From positions 3,472,001 through 3,536,000 of the forward strand of contig NZ_CP022297.1 of the NCBI RefSeq assembly GCF_017310015.1: a stretch of DNA of 64,000 bases, written 5' to 3'. The notes beneath the pieces are model-generated. The model saw nothing but the letters and a program-made list of their open reading frames with translations. It made no database searches and was not told where the DNA came from. The position numbers were made by a program, and so were the translations under genes. Every line of letters starts with the position of its first letter. Position 1 is the first letter of the stretch. This document shows positions 31,203 through 38,970 of the stretch, piece after piece. This stretch comes from Marinobacterium iners. Lineage in GTDB: Bacteria > Pseudomonadota > Gammaproteobacteria > Pseudomonadales > Balneatricaceae.

Positions 31203-32355
31203 TCCGCTGCTGCAGGCGCTCCAGCGCCAGTTCGATCCTATCCAGTCCCGTGGTATAGGAGAAGCGGATATATCGCTCAGACCGGTTATGACCAAAATCG
31301 GCCCCTGGTGTCACCGCGACATGATCCTCCTCCAGAAGCGACCAGCAGAAGGCAAAGCTGTCATCGGTCAGGTGAGAAGCATCGGCATAGACATAGAAAG
31401 CACCTTCCGGCATGCGAGGAATACCAAAGCCCAGCTCCCTTAACCCAGCCACAAGCCGATCACGACGTAACGCAAACGCCTGTCGGCGCTGTTCCAGTAT
31501 CTCGATCGTGGCCGGCTCAAATGCGGCCAGCGCGGCATACTGTGACAGCGTTGCCGGCGAGATGAACAGGTTTTGTGCTATTTTTTCCATCTCGGCCACG
31601 GCCTCCTCCGGCGCCACCAGCCAACCGAGGCGCCAGCCGGTCATGCCGAAATACTTGGAGAAGCTGTTCAGCACCAGCGCATCCGGTGCCACCCCCAACA
31701 CAGTGTCCGCATCAAAGCCATAGGTGAGACCATGATAGATCTCATCCACGATCAGCGAGCCGCCACACTGGCGCACCTGATCCGCAATGGCGCGCAGATG
31801 ATCCGTTGGCACAACCGACCCGGTAGGGTTTGATGGGGACGCCAGCAACACCCCTGCCGTATCGTCGGCCCAGTGTTGCTCCACCAGATCCGCATTCAAC
31901 TGATAGTTCAGCTCCGGTCCCACCGGCACCAACTGCCCACGTGCTTCCAGCAGGCGCAGAAACTGACGATTGCAGGGGTAGCCCGGATCCGCCAGCATGA
32001 AACGACTGCCAGGCGCCGCCAACAACGAGAACGCCAGCAAAAGAGCTCCAGAAGCACCGGCCGTAACCAACACCTGGCGCGGACTGATGTTGACGCCATA
32101 GCGCCGCTGGTAAAAATCCGCGATAGCCTCACGCAGCGGCATGATGCCACCTGCCGGGGTATAACGCGTATGCCCTGCATCCATGGCTCGACGTGCAGCC
32201 TGCATGATTGGCTCTGCTGTGGGAAAGTCGGGCTCCCCGGCCTCCATATGCACCACATCCCTGCCCTCGGCATCCAGCTCGGCCGCACGCTTGAGCAGAT
32301 CCATCACCTTGAACGAATCAATCTCGCGTGCCCGTGCAGTCCAGTCCGATATCAT
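31189..32355 (-). CDS. PLP-dependent class I/II aminotransferase
   Basis: 388-residue fold-type I aminotransferase. Conserved parts: EAGEPDFPTAEPI, SPSNPTGSV, DEIYHGLTYG, and NSFSKYFGMTGWRLGW with the PLP lysine; a C-terminal YIRFSYT gives the substrate-binding Arg. ATG 32355 is preceded by GGAGGAG at good spacing, so I use it over the GTG six bases upstream. An aminotransferase next to dksA is also found in Pseudomonas, as I recall. Substrate not determined; aspartate or a broad amino-acid specificity is likely. Confidence 0.88.
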   Translation of the reverse strand: MISDWTARAREIDSFKVMDLLKRAAELDAEGRDVVHMEAGEPDFPTAEPIMQAARRAMDAGHTRYTPAGGIMPLREAIADFYQRRYGVNISPRQVLVTAGASGALLLAFSLLAAPGSRFMLADPGYPCNRQFLRLLEARGQLVPVGPELNYQLNADLVEQHWADDTAGVLLASPSNPTGSVVPTDHLRAIADQVRQCGGSLIVDEIYHGLTYGFDADTVLGVAPDALVLNSFSKYFGMTGWRLGWLVAPEEAVAEMEKIAQNLFISPATLSQYAALAAFEPATIEILEQRRQAFALRRDRLVAGLRELGFGIPRMPEGAFYVYADASHLTDDSFAFCWSLLEEDHVAVTPGADFGHNRSERYIRFSYTTGLDRIELALERLQQRISRA

Positions 32356-32595
32356 CTTCACTCCTCCGATCCAGATAAGCGCCTCAGTATATCCGACAAC
32401 ACCTGTTGCAAGCCTCTGTTGCAGCGGGTGAAATCAATCGCGATGGCAAAAAGGCCAAACAGGTCTAGCCTAAAGACTGGGGTTCTGGTACTTTCACCGG
32501 CTTTTAAAGCACCATAGTGTTCCCATATCAGGGCGCCAGGCCGGAGCAATCGGGCTTTCCATGGTCTGAGCCCCCAATGACGTGAGGCTGCGCCC

Positions 32596-33027
32596 ATGCC
32601 TAAAACAACAGATACCAAGTTCATGCACTTCGAACCTTACCCGCTGGATAACGGCGAAGAATACATGAACGAAGCGCAGAAAGAGCATTTCCGCAAGATT
32701 CTTCTTGGCTGGAAACGCGAGCTGATGGAGGAAGTCGACAGCACCATCACGCATCTCAAGGAAGAAGCCTCCAACTTTGCTGACCCAAGCGACCGCGCCA
32801 GTCAGGAAGAGGAATTCAGCCTTGAACTGCGCACCCGTGACCGCGAGCGCAAACTGATTCGCAAAATCGACGAAGCGCTTGAAAGCATCGACTCCGATGA
32901 CTACGGCTACTGCGAGGCCTGCGGTGTCGAGATCGGCATCCGCCGTCTTGAAGCACGCCCGACGGCCACTCTATGCATCGATTGCAAGACGCTGGCTGAA
33001 ATCAAGGAAAAGCAGCTCGGACGCTGA
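32596..33027 (+). CDS. dksA: RNA polymerase-binding transcription factor DksA
   Basis: 143 residues. DksA enters the RNA polymerase secondary channel and, with ppGpp, represses rRNA promoters and activates biosynthetic ones. The coiled coil carries the acidic tip DPSDRASQEEE. The zinc finger has four cysteines, CEAC (106, 109) and CIDC (127, 130), so this is the canonical zinc form. TGAGG precedes the ATG. The tandem rrn promoters in this window, with GC-rich discriminators, are probable targets. First gene of the gluQ-cbr series. Confidence 0.96.
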   Translation: MPKTTDTKFMHFEPYPLDNGEEYMNEAQKEHFRKILLGWKRELMEEVDSTITHLKEEASNFADPSDRASQEEEFSLELRTRDRERKLIRKIDEALESIDSDDYGYCEACGVEIGIRRLEARPTATLCIDCKTLAEIKEKQLGR

Positions 33028-33082
33028 GCCTGCGCGTCGGGGCCTCTGGCCCCCGACTCCCGCCTGACATCGAGCCCTCACC

Positions 33083-33967
33083 TTGAGTTGCATCGGACGT
33101 TTTGCCCCGTCACCGACCGGCCCACTCCATTTCGGCTCTCTGCTTGCCGCACTGGCAAGCTATCTCGATATGCGTTCGCGCAATGGCGAGTGGCTGCTGC
33201 GGATAGAAGATCTTGACCCGCCACGCGAACAGCCCGGCGCGGCCGATTCGATTCTGCACACCCTTGACGCCTTCGGCCTGCACTGGGATGGCCCTGTGAT
33301 ATACCAAAGCACTCGGCTGAAGTGCTATCAGGACGCACTGGAGCAGTTACTGGACCAAGGCACTGCCTATCGCTGCAGCTGCAGTCGCAAGCAGCTCAGA
33401 GCCAGAGGCGTGACGGGCTTGTATGATGGCCACTGCCGGCGTCATCCGCCATCCGCCTCTGCCAGCTGCGCCGTTCGGGTGATTCACCCACAGGCAGAGC
33501 AACAGTTTCATGACCGCATCCAGGGTTTCAGAACGTACGACTGGCAGAATGATCGCGGGGATTTTGTCGTGTTTCGCCGTGATGGGCTGTTTGCCTATCA
33601 GCTGGCCGTCGTCGTTGATGACGCGGCCGCAGGTGTAACCGACATTGTGCGAGGAAGCGATCTGATCGACGAAACACCGCACCAGATCGCGCTGCAAACC
33701 CTGCTTGGCTATTCGACACCCCAGTACGCGCATATACCCGTGATCACAAACCCGGCCGGGCAGAAGCTGAGCAAACAGAACCTGGCACCGGCGATCGACC
33801 CTGGCCAACGCCAACAACTGCTGCTGCGCGCGCTGTCACTTCTCGGCCAGAAGCCACCCGCCGACCTGGCAACAGCCAGTCGGGATGAGTTACTCTCGTG
33901 GGCCATCACGCACTGGAACATCACTGCAGTTCCCGGCACACTGAGCCTGTGTGAACCCGAGACCTGA
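33083..33967 (+). CDS. gluQ: Glutamyl-Q tRNA(Asp) synthetase
   Basis: 294 residues, a truncated glutamyl-tRNA synthetase lacking the anticodon-binding domain; it attaches glutamate to queuosine at position 34 of tRNA-Asp. GRFAPSPTGPLHFGSLLAAL carries the HIGH-type motif, and CSCSRKQL plus a later CRRH provide zinc ligands. KLSKQN is the KMSKS-type loop. The start appears to be TTG. It follows dksA, the usual arrangement (dksA-gluQ), and ends two bases before the next ORF. Confidence 0.93.
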   Translation: MSCIGRFAPSPTGPLHFGSLLAALASYLDMRSRNGEWLLRIEDLDPPREQPGAADSILHTLDAFGLHWDGPVIYQSTRLKCYQDALEQLLDQGTAYRCSCSRKQLRARGVTGLYDGHCRRHPPSASASCAVRVIHPQAEQQFHDRIQGFRTYDWQNDRGDFVVFRRDGLFAYQLAVVVDDAAAGVTDIVRGSDLIDETPHQIALQTLLGYSTPQYAHIPVITNPAGQKLSKQNLAPAIDPGQRQQLLLRALSLLGQKPPADLATASRDELLSWAITHWNITAVPGTLSLCEPET

Positions 33968-33969
33968 AT

Positions 33970-34143
33970 ATGTATCTGCATCGCCTACTGCTGCTTCTGT
34001 TGCTGGCCACTCTGCTGCTGCCGGGACTGGTCGAGCTGTGGCTATTCCACAGCGGCCACTGGCTGATGCCTTTTCTGATCTGGGCGCTGCTGATCCTGCT
34101 GGCAGCGACCGCCGAATGGCGCCACCGTCACCATGAACTTTGA
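33970..34143 (+). CDS. cbrX: Small membrane protein upstream of cbrA (CbrX-like)
   Basis: 57 residues (MYLHRLLLLLLLATLLLPGL...), with two predicted helices (about 5-20 and 32-48) and a basic His/Arg-rich tail. It starts two bases after gluQ and overlaps the cbrA start by 11 bp. cbrA has no ribosome site of its own, so cbrA translation most likely depends on reading this ORF. From memory, Pseudomonas putida has a small ORF, cbrX, in the same place with the same coupling. The symbol rests on position, not on alignment. Confidence 0.7.
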   Translation: MYLHRLLLLLLLATLLLPGLVELWLFHSGHWLMPFLIWALLILLAATAEWRHRHHEL

Positions 34144-37075
34144 TCTCAGTCTGCTGGCCCTGCTCGGCTGTGGCTATCTTCTCGCATTGTTCGGCGCCGC
34201 CTGGCTCACCGACAAGGGGTTACTGCCTGAACGCATCACCCGACACCCATTGGTGCATGTGTTGGCACTTGGTGTGTTTGCCAGCGCCTGGACCTTCTAT
34301 GGCATCTTTGGCGTTGCGTATCATTCCGGCTATGTCTATTTGATCTCTTACATGGGGGCCTCCATCAGTTTTCTCCTTGCCCCATTGGTGCTGATTCCAT
34401 TGCTGAGAATTACTCGGCGACACCAGCTCAGCTCGCTGCCGGATCTGTTTGCCTTCCGTTTTCGCAGTGGCGGTGTAGGAACGCTGACTACTTTATTAAT
34501 GCTGTTTATCAGCCTGCCGCTGATCTCGATCCAGATTCAGGCACTGGCCGACTCGCTGCCCATGCTGAATGATCGCATCTCTTCCAATAGGGCGGCAGCC
34601 GGCTTCTGCATCATTCTCACCCTCTTCACCCTGCTGTTTGGTGCTCGACATGCCTCTCTACGCAGCAGCCATCGCGGGCTGGTATTCGCCATCGCGCTTG
34701 AATCTCTGTTCAAATTGATTGCCCTGCTGCTGATTGCAGCCTATGCATTCTGGGCCTTGCTGGGTGGTGTCGATGGGCTCGGGGACTGGCTGCAGCGTAA
34801 CCCGGAGGCGCTGCAGCGACTGCAACAGCCGCCGGACACCAGTCACTGGCAAATTCTGCTGCTGGCGTTTTTTGCCTGTGCCTTTGTCATGCCACACATG
34901 TTCCATATCGCGTTCACGGAAAACCTGCCGACCGAAAGCCTGTATCGCGCCAGCTGGGGCATCCCCCTCTTTCTGCTGCTGCTGGCCATTACCGTGCCCC
35001 CCATTCTCTGGGCCGGCATAAAGCACAATGCGATCACAAATCCCGAATACCTGCTACTGCAGCTGGGGCAGAACCTGCAGCTGCCATGGTTCAGCCTGCT
35101 GGCCTTCATCGGCGGACTCTCGGCCGCCAGTGGCATCATCATAGTGGCAACCGTGGCGCTTGCATCGATGCTGCAGAACCATGTCGTACTGCCCCTGGTA
35201 CGGGTACCGGACAATGTCCGCTTCTACGCCTGGTTGCTGTGGTTGCGACGACTGATCATTATGGCGGTAATGCTGGGCAGCTATCTGTTTTTCCGCCATA
35301 TCGGTCAGCAGTTTTCACTGAACCAGCTTGGACTGCTGGCATTTATCGCCTTTCTTCAGTTTCTGCCGGGAATACTCGCAACCCTGTACTGGCCCAACGC
35401 CAGTCGCACCGGTTTTCTTCTCGGCCTGACAGGGGGGATAGGCCTCTGGGCACTGGGCATGCTGCTGCCGATGATGCTGGATGGCGCTCCGCTGGATGCC
35501 GGAGCCTTGAGTCAGTGGTACAAGGTCGCTCTATTATCGGTACTGCTTAACACGGCGCTGCTGGTACTCGGCTCTCTGCTTTTTCCCGGCCGCGAGGGCG
35601 AGAGACAGGCCGCCGAAGCCTGTGCGCTCAACGTCATGCCTCGTCCTCTGGGCTTGGGCCTGGCTACCGCCAGTGAAGCGGAGTTTGTCGCCCGCCTGAC
35701 ACCCAGACTGGGGGAACAGCCTGCACAGCGGGAAGTCCAGCGTGCCATGTTCACACTGCAGCTGAGCCCAGGCCAGCTGAGACCTTTGGACAGCCTGCGC
35801 CTGCGGACCCAGCTGGAACAGAACCTTTCCGCCCTGCTGGGACCTGTGGAGGCAACAGCACTGCTGCAACCATTGGAAACTGATCGCAGCGCCGGTTTCA
35901 AGGCTCGCGAGGTCCATCTGCTGGAGCAGCAACTTGAAACCTACGACCAACGCCTGTCGGGCCTTGCAGCCGAGCTGGACCAGCTCAGACGCTACCATCG
36001 CGCCACCTTGCAGCGCTTGCCTATCGGGGTCTGCACACTGGATGCAGACCACCGCATCCTGTTCTGGAATGCCGAGCTGGAGCAGTACACAGGGCTGATT
36101 GCCGAACAGACGCTCGGCAATCCACTGGCACACTTGCCTCTGCCATGGAGCCGCCTGCTGAAGGAATTTGCAGACAACGATACCCTTCACCAGGAAGCTC
36201 AAATGATTGAGCTGCACGGCGAGCATCGCTGGTTCAGCTTGCACAAGGCACGTCTGGATGACACGCCTGCGCAAGGCAAGGTCCTGCTGATTGAAGAGGA
36301 AACAGAGCATCTGATGATGGCCCGCAAGTTGGCCCACAGCGAACGCCTGGCCTCCATCGGTCGCTTTGCGGCCGGCGTCGCTCATGAGATCGGCAACCCG
36401 GTGACCGGCATCGCCTGTCTGGCCCAAAATCTGAAGCTGGAAACGGATCTGCCCGAGGTGCTGGAAACCGGCGATCAGATTGTTGATCAGACCCGTCGCA
36501 TTAACCGCATCGTTCAATCGCTGGTGCGTTTTGCCCACACCGGCCGCCAGGAAGGCCCGGAGCATTTCGAGTCGCTCGATTTGCGCCACTGCATTGATGA
36601 AGCGATCCATCTGGTCACCCTCGACAGCCACAGTCGACAGCAGCATTTTGTCAATCAGGTTGATCCGTCCCTGCAGATCCGCGGCGACCTGCAACTGCTG
36701 CTGCAGGTGTTCGTGAACCTGCTTAACAACGCCAGTGATGCCTCGCCACCGCAGGGGCTGATTGAAATCGAGGCACAGGGAAGCGAAACCAGCATCTGCA
36801 TTCGTATTACCGATGAGGGCACTGGCATCGCCCCGGAGCACCTCAATCGCCTGTTCGAGCCATTTTTCACCACCAAGGAACCCGGACGCGGAACCGGTCT
36901 GGGCCTGCCTTTGGTCTACAACATCATTGTGCAGCATTATGGTAATATCGAGATTCTTAGCCCGGCCAACAAAAACCAGAACAAAGGCACTCAGGTCGTA
37001 ATCACCTTACCCCGGCTGAACGAGGAAAATACCCTTGCGTCGCCGGCTGCTCATGGAGAAGGTTTGTCCGGATGA
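34133..37075 (+). CDS. cbrA: CbrA: transporter-like sensor histidine kinase
   Basis: 980 residues. The N-terminal half (about 1-490) is an SLC5 sodium/solute-symporter-like domain with about 13 membrane helices. A linker and a PAS domain (about 615-730) follow, then HisKA with phospho-acceptor His751 in GVAHEIGNP and an ATPase domain with NNASDAS, DEGTGI and GRGTGLGLPL. CbrA senses carbon/nitrogen status, in Pseudomonas linked to histidine uptake, and phosphorylates CbrB. Its ATG lies inside the end of the small upstream ORF, and its stop overlaps cbrB (ATGA). Confidence 0.93.
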   Translation: MNFDLSLLALLGCGYLLALFGAAWLTDKGLLPERITRHPLVHVLALGVFASAWTFYGIFGVAYHSGYVYLISYMGASISFLLAPLVLIPLLRITRRHQLSSLPDLFAFRFRSGGVGTLTTLLMLFISLPLISIQIQALADSLPMLNDRISSNRAAAGFCIILTLFTLLFGARHASLRSSHRGLVFAIALESLFKLIALLLIAAYAFWALLGGVDGLGDWLQRNPEALQRLQQPPDTSHWQILLLAFFACAFVMPHMFHIAFTENLPTESLYRASWGIPLFLLLLAITVPPILWAGIKHNAITNPEYLLLQLGQNLQLPWFSLLAFIGGLSAASGIIIVATVALASMLQNHVVLPLVRVPDNVRFYAWLLWLRRLIIMAVMLGSYLFFRHIGQQFSLNQLGLLAFIAFLQFLPGILATLYWPNASRTGFLLGLTGGIGLWALGMLLPMMLDGAPLDAGALSQWYKVALLSVLLNTALLVLGSLLFPGREGERQAAEACALNVMPRPLGLGLATASEAEFVARLTPRLGEQPAQREVQRAMFTLQLSPGQLRPLDSLRLRTQLEQNLSALLGPVEATALLQPLETDRSAGFKAREVHLLEQQLETYDQRLSGLAAELDQLRRYHRATLQRLPIGVCTLDADHRILFWNAELEQYTGLIAEQTLGNPLAHLPLPWSRLLKEFADNDTLHQEAQMIELHGEHRWFSLHKARLDDTPAQGKVLLIEEETEHLMMARKLAHSERLASIGRFAAGVAHEIGNPVTGIACLAQNLKLETDLPEVLETGDQIVDQTRRINRIVQSLVRFAHTGRQEGPEHFESLDLRHCIDEAIHLVTLDSHSRQQHFVNQVDPSLQIRGDLQLLLQVFVNLLNNASDASPPQGLIEIEAQGSETSICIRITDEGTGIAPEHLNRLFEPFFTTKEPGRGTGLGLPLVYNIIVQHYGNIEILSPANKNQNKGTQVVITLPRLNEENTLASPAAHGEGLSG

Positions 37076-38466
37076 GTCGAATTCTGATTGTCGAGGATGA
37101 AAGTATCATCCGCTCAGCGCTCAGGCGCCTGCTGGAAAAAAACGGATATGAAGTCAGTGATGCAGGCTCGGTGGCCGAAGCCTGTGGCGACTTCAGTCTG
37201 GAAAGCTTTGACCTGATCATCACCGATTTGAGATTGCCCGGTGCGCCGGGTACCGACCTCATCGGACTGGCCGGATCGGTGCCGGTATTGATCATGACCA
37301 GCTATGCCAGCCTGCGCTCCGCGGTGGATGCCATGAAGCTTGGCGCCGTCGACTATATTGCCAAGCCGTTCGATCACGACGAAATGCTGAAAACCGTAGC
37401 GGCCACACTGTCACAGCCCCGTACTGCATCAGACAGTGAAGTCAGCGGCAGCACCAGCGGTAAGGCGCCCGAACAGACGCGCATTATCGGTTCCTGCAAG
37501 TCAATGCAGGAACTCTACCGCCGCATCGGCAAGGTCGCACGCACCGATGCTACCGTATTGATCCTTGGCGAGTCCGGTACCGGTAAGGAGCTGGCCGCCC
37601 GCGCCATTCACGAACAAAGCAACAGGGCCAACCGACCCATGGTGTGCGTCAACTGCGCCGCCATACCGGAGACGCTGATCGAGTCCGAACTGTTCGGGCA
37701 TGAGAAAGGCGCCTTCACCGGTGCAACCAGCGGCCGCAGTGGCCTGATTGAAGCCGCCGATGGCGGCACCCTGTTTCTGGACGAAATCGGTGAACTGCCT
37801 CTGGAAGCTCAGGCTCGTCTGCTGCGTTTCCTGCAGGAGGGTGAAATTCGCCGGGTTGGGGCAGTACAACCGCTCAAGGTGGATGTGCGTCTGATCGCTG
37901 CTACACATCGTGACCTTAAGACCCGCGCTCGTTCCGGCCAGTTCCGTGAAGATCTGTATTACCGCCTGTATGTGATGGAGCTGCGCATGCCTCCGCTGAG
38001 GGCACGAGAAGACGACATTTTGGAACTGGCGGAAGCCTTCCTGTCCAAGCAGGCCGAAAAGATGCGGTGTGAGTCTCTCAACTTCAGCCCCGAAGCACTG
38101 GAGCTTCTGCGCAGCTATCACTGGCCCGGCAATGTGCGAGAGCTGGAAAATGCGATTGAGCGCGCCGTCATTCTGGCCGATGGTCGGCAGATCACTCCTG
38201 ATCTTCTGGGCCTTGAGCTGGAACAGCAAAGCCTGGCCGACATCGAAAGCCAGTACGCCCAACGGCACAGACCGCCACCTGTTGACAGCGACGCTTCCTC
38301 CGGCGCCCGCACAGACCTGTCCCTGGATGACTACTTCCAGCGCTTCGTCCTTGAAAACCAGGACCAGATGAGTGAAACCGAACTGGCCAAAACGCTCGGA
38401 ATCAGCCGCAAAAGCCTGTGGGAACGACGCCAGAAACTGGGTATCCCCCGCAAACCCAAGGGGTAA
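37072..38466 (+). CDS. cbrB: CbrB: sigma-54-dependent response regulator
   Basis: 464-residue NtrC-type activator. It has a receiver domain (phospho-acceptor Asp52 in TDLRLPG), an AAA+ domain with Walker A GESGTGKE (166-173) and the sigma-54 contact loop GAFTGA (213-218), and a C-terminal Fis-type helix-turn-helix (ETELAKTLGISRKSLWERRQ). Coupled to cbrA by ATGA overlap. The region immediately downstream holds repeated GGTAACA sites and a sigma-54 promoter, so this regulator probably acts on its own neighbour. Confidence 0.94.
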   Translation: MSRILIVEDESIIRSALRRLLEKNGYEVSDAGSVAEACGDFSLESFDLIITDLRLPGAPGTDLIGLAGSVPVLIMTSYASLRSAVDAMKLGAVDYIAKPFDHDEMLKTVAATLSQPRTASDSEVSGSTSGKAPEQTRIIGSCKSMQELYRRIGKVARTDATVLILGESGTGKELAARAIHEQSNRANRPMVCVNCAAIPETLIESELFGHEKGAFTGATSGRSGLIEAADGGTLFLDEIGELPLEAQARLLRFLQEGEIRRVGAVQPLKVDVRLIAATHRDLKTRARSGQFREDLYYRLYVMELRMPPLRAREDDILELAEAFLSKQAEKMRCESLNFSPEALELLRSYHWPGNVRELENAIERAVILADGRQITPDLLGLELEQQSLADIESQYAQRHRPPPVDSDASSGARTDLSLDDYFQRFVLENQDQMSETELAKTLGISRKSLWERRQKLGIPRKPKG

Positions 38467-38537
38467 CAATCGGTAACACTCAAAAGTGTTACCTTACTAC
38501 CCAACACCGCCCACAAACCGTGACATTCGGTAACACT
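38462..38537 (+). promoter_or_regulatory. Cluster of GGTAACA half-sites, candidate CbrB enhancer
   Basis: GGTAACA occurs at 38462 and 38472. The second belongs to a palindrome GGTAACACT-CAAA-AGTGTTACC (38472-38493), and a fourth copy, GGTAACACT, is at 38529. The first two are exactly 10 bp apart, one helical turn. The cluster starts on the cbrB stop codon and lies 75-150 bp upstream of the sigma-54 promoter, normal for an NtrC-type enhancer. Confidence 0.7.
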
Positions 38538-38609
38538 CTGTTTCCAGAAACGAAAGAATGATCGGGTTCAATATAGACTTAATAATATAAAACAAAGGGT
38601 TATGATTTT

Positions 38610-38625
38610 TGGCACGCGTCCTGCT
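38610..38625 (+). promoter_or_regulatory. Sigma-54 (RpoN) promoter
   Basis: TGGCACGCGTCCTGCT: GG at 38611-38612 and GC at 38623-38624, separated by exactly 10 bases, with TGGCACG matching the -24 consensus fully. Transcription should start near 38636. Confidence 0.82.
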
Positions 38626-38635
38626 TTATTACAAG

Positions 38636-38820
38636 CAGAACAACAACAACGTACACCCTGAAACAGTGCCGGCAATAAAAATAAAAATGGCCCTGCGGAT
38701 GAGTGACCTGCCTCGAATAAAAATAAAAATGAGGCTTAGTCGGTCGATAGAGTGGCACTGCAGCGCTCCCCAATCAGTGCTCTTAGGAAGAACAACAACA
38801 AGCTAAGCTTCATGGTGTCA
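38636..38820 (+). ncRNA. crcZ: CrcZ-like small RNA with four A-rich Hfq/Crc motifs (3' end not defined)
   Basis: Downstream of the sigma-54 promoter are four A-rich motifs: AACAACAACAAC (38639-38650), AATAAAAATAAAAAT (38674-38688 and, identical, 38716-38730) and AACAACAACAA (38791-38801). They are AAN-type triplet runs like those that let Pseudomonas CrcZ bind Hfq with Crc. The third is framed by GCCTC/GAGGC and the second by GGC/GCC, so both could sit in hairpin loops. The position between cbrB and pcnB is where crcZ lies in Pseudomonas. An overlapping 65-residue ORF is judged non-coding. No T-run terminator is visible, and the RNA may extend toward 38940. Confidence 0.72.
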
Positions 38821-38970
38821 CTTTACGACCGACACCCCCCACCCTCCTGATTCACGCCTCACGCTTTGCCCCACCACGCAACCATGCCCGCTCCGAGCCT
38901 TATACTAAGCTTTAGCAGGTGTTATGATGCCCCATCCGTGATCAGCCATTACAGGGACCCCCAGTAAACG

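Noticed and set aside
38609..38806. 65-residue reading frame in the cbrB-pcnB gap
   Set aside because: Its peptide (QNNNN, two copies of IKIKM) is just the translation of the A-rich RNA motifs; it has no ribosome site and starts upstream of the predicted transcript start.
38801..38960. Intrinsic terminator for the CrcZ-like RNA
   Set aside because: Small hairpins exist (GGTGTC/GACACC near 38814-38836), but none has a T-run, so the RNA 3' end was left undefined.
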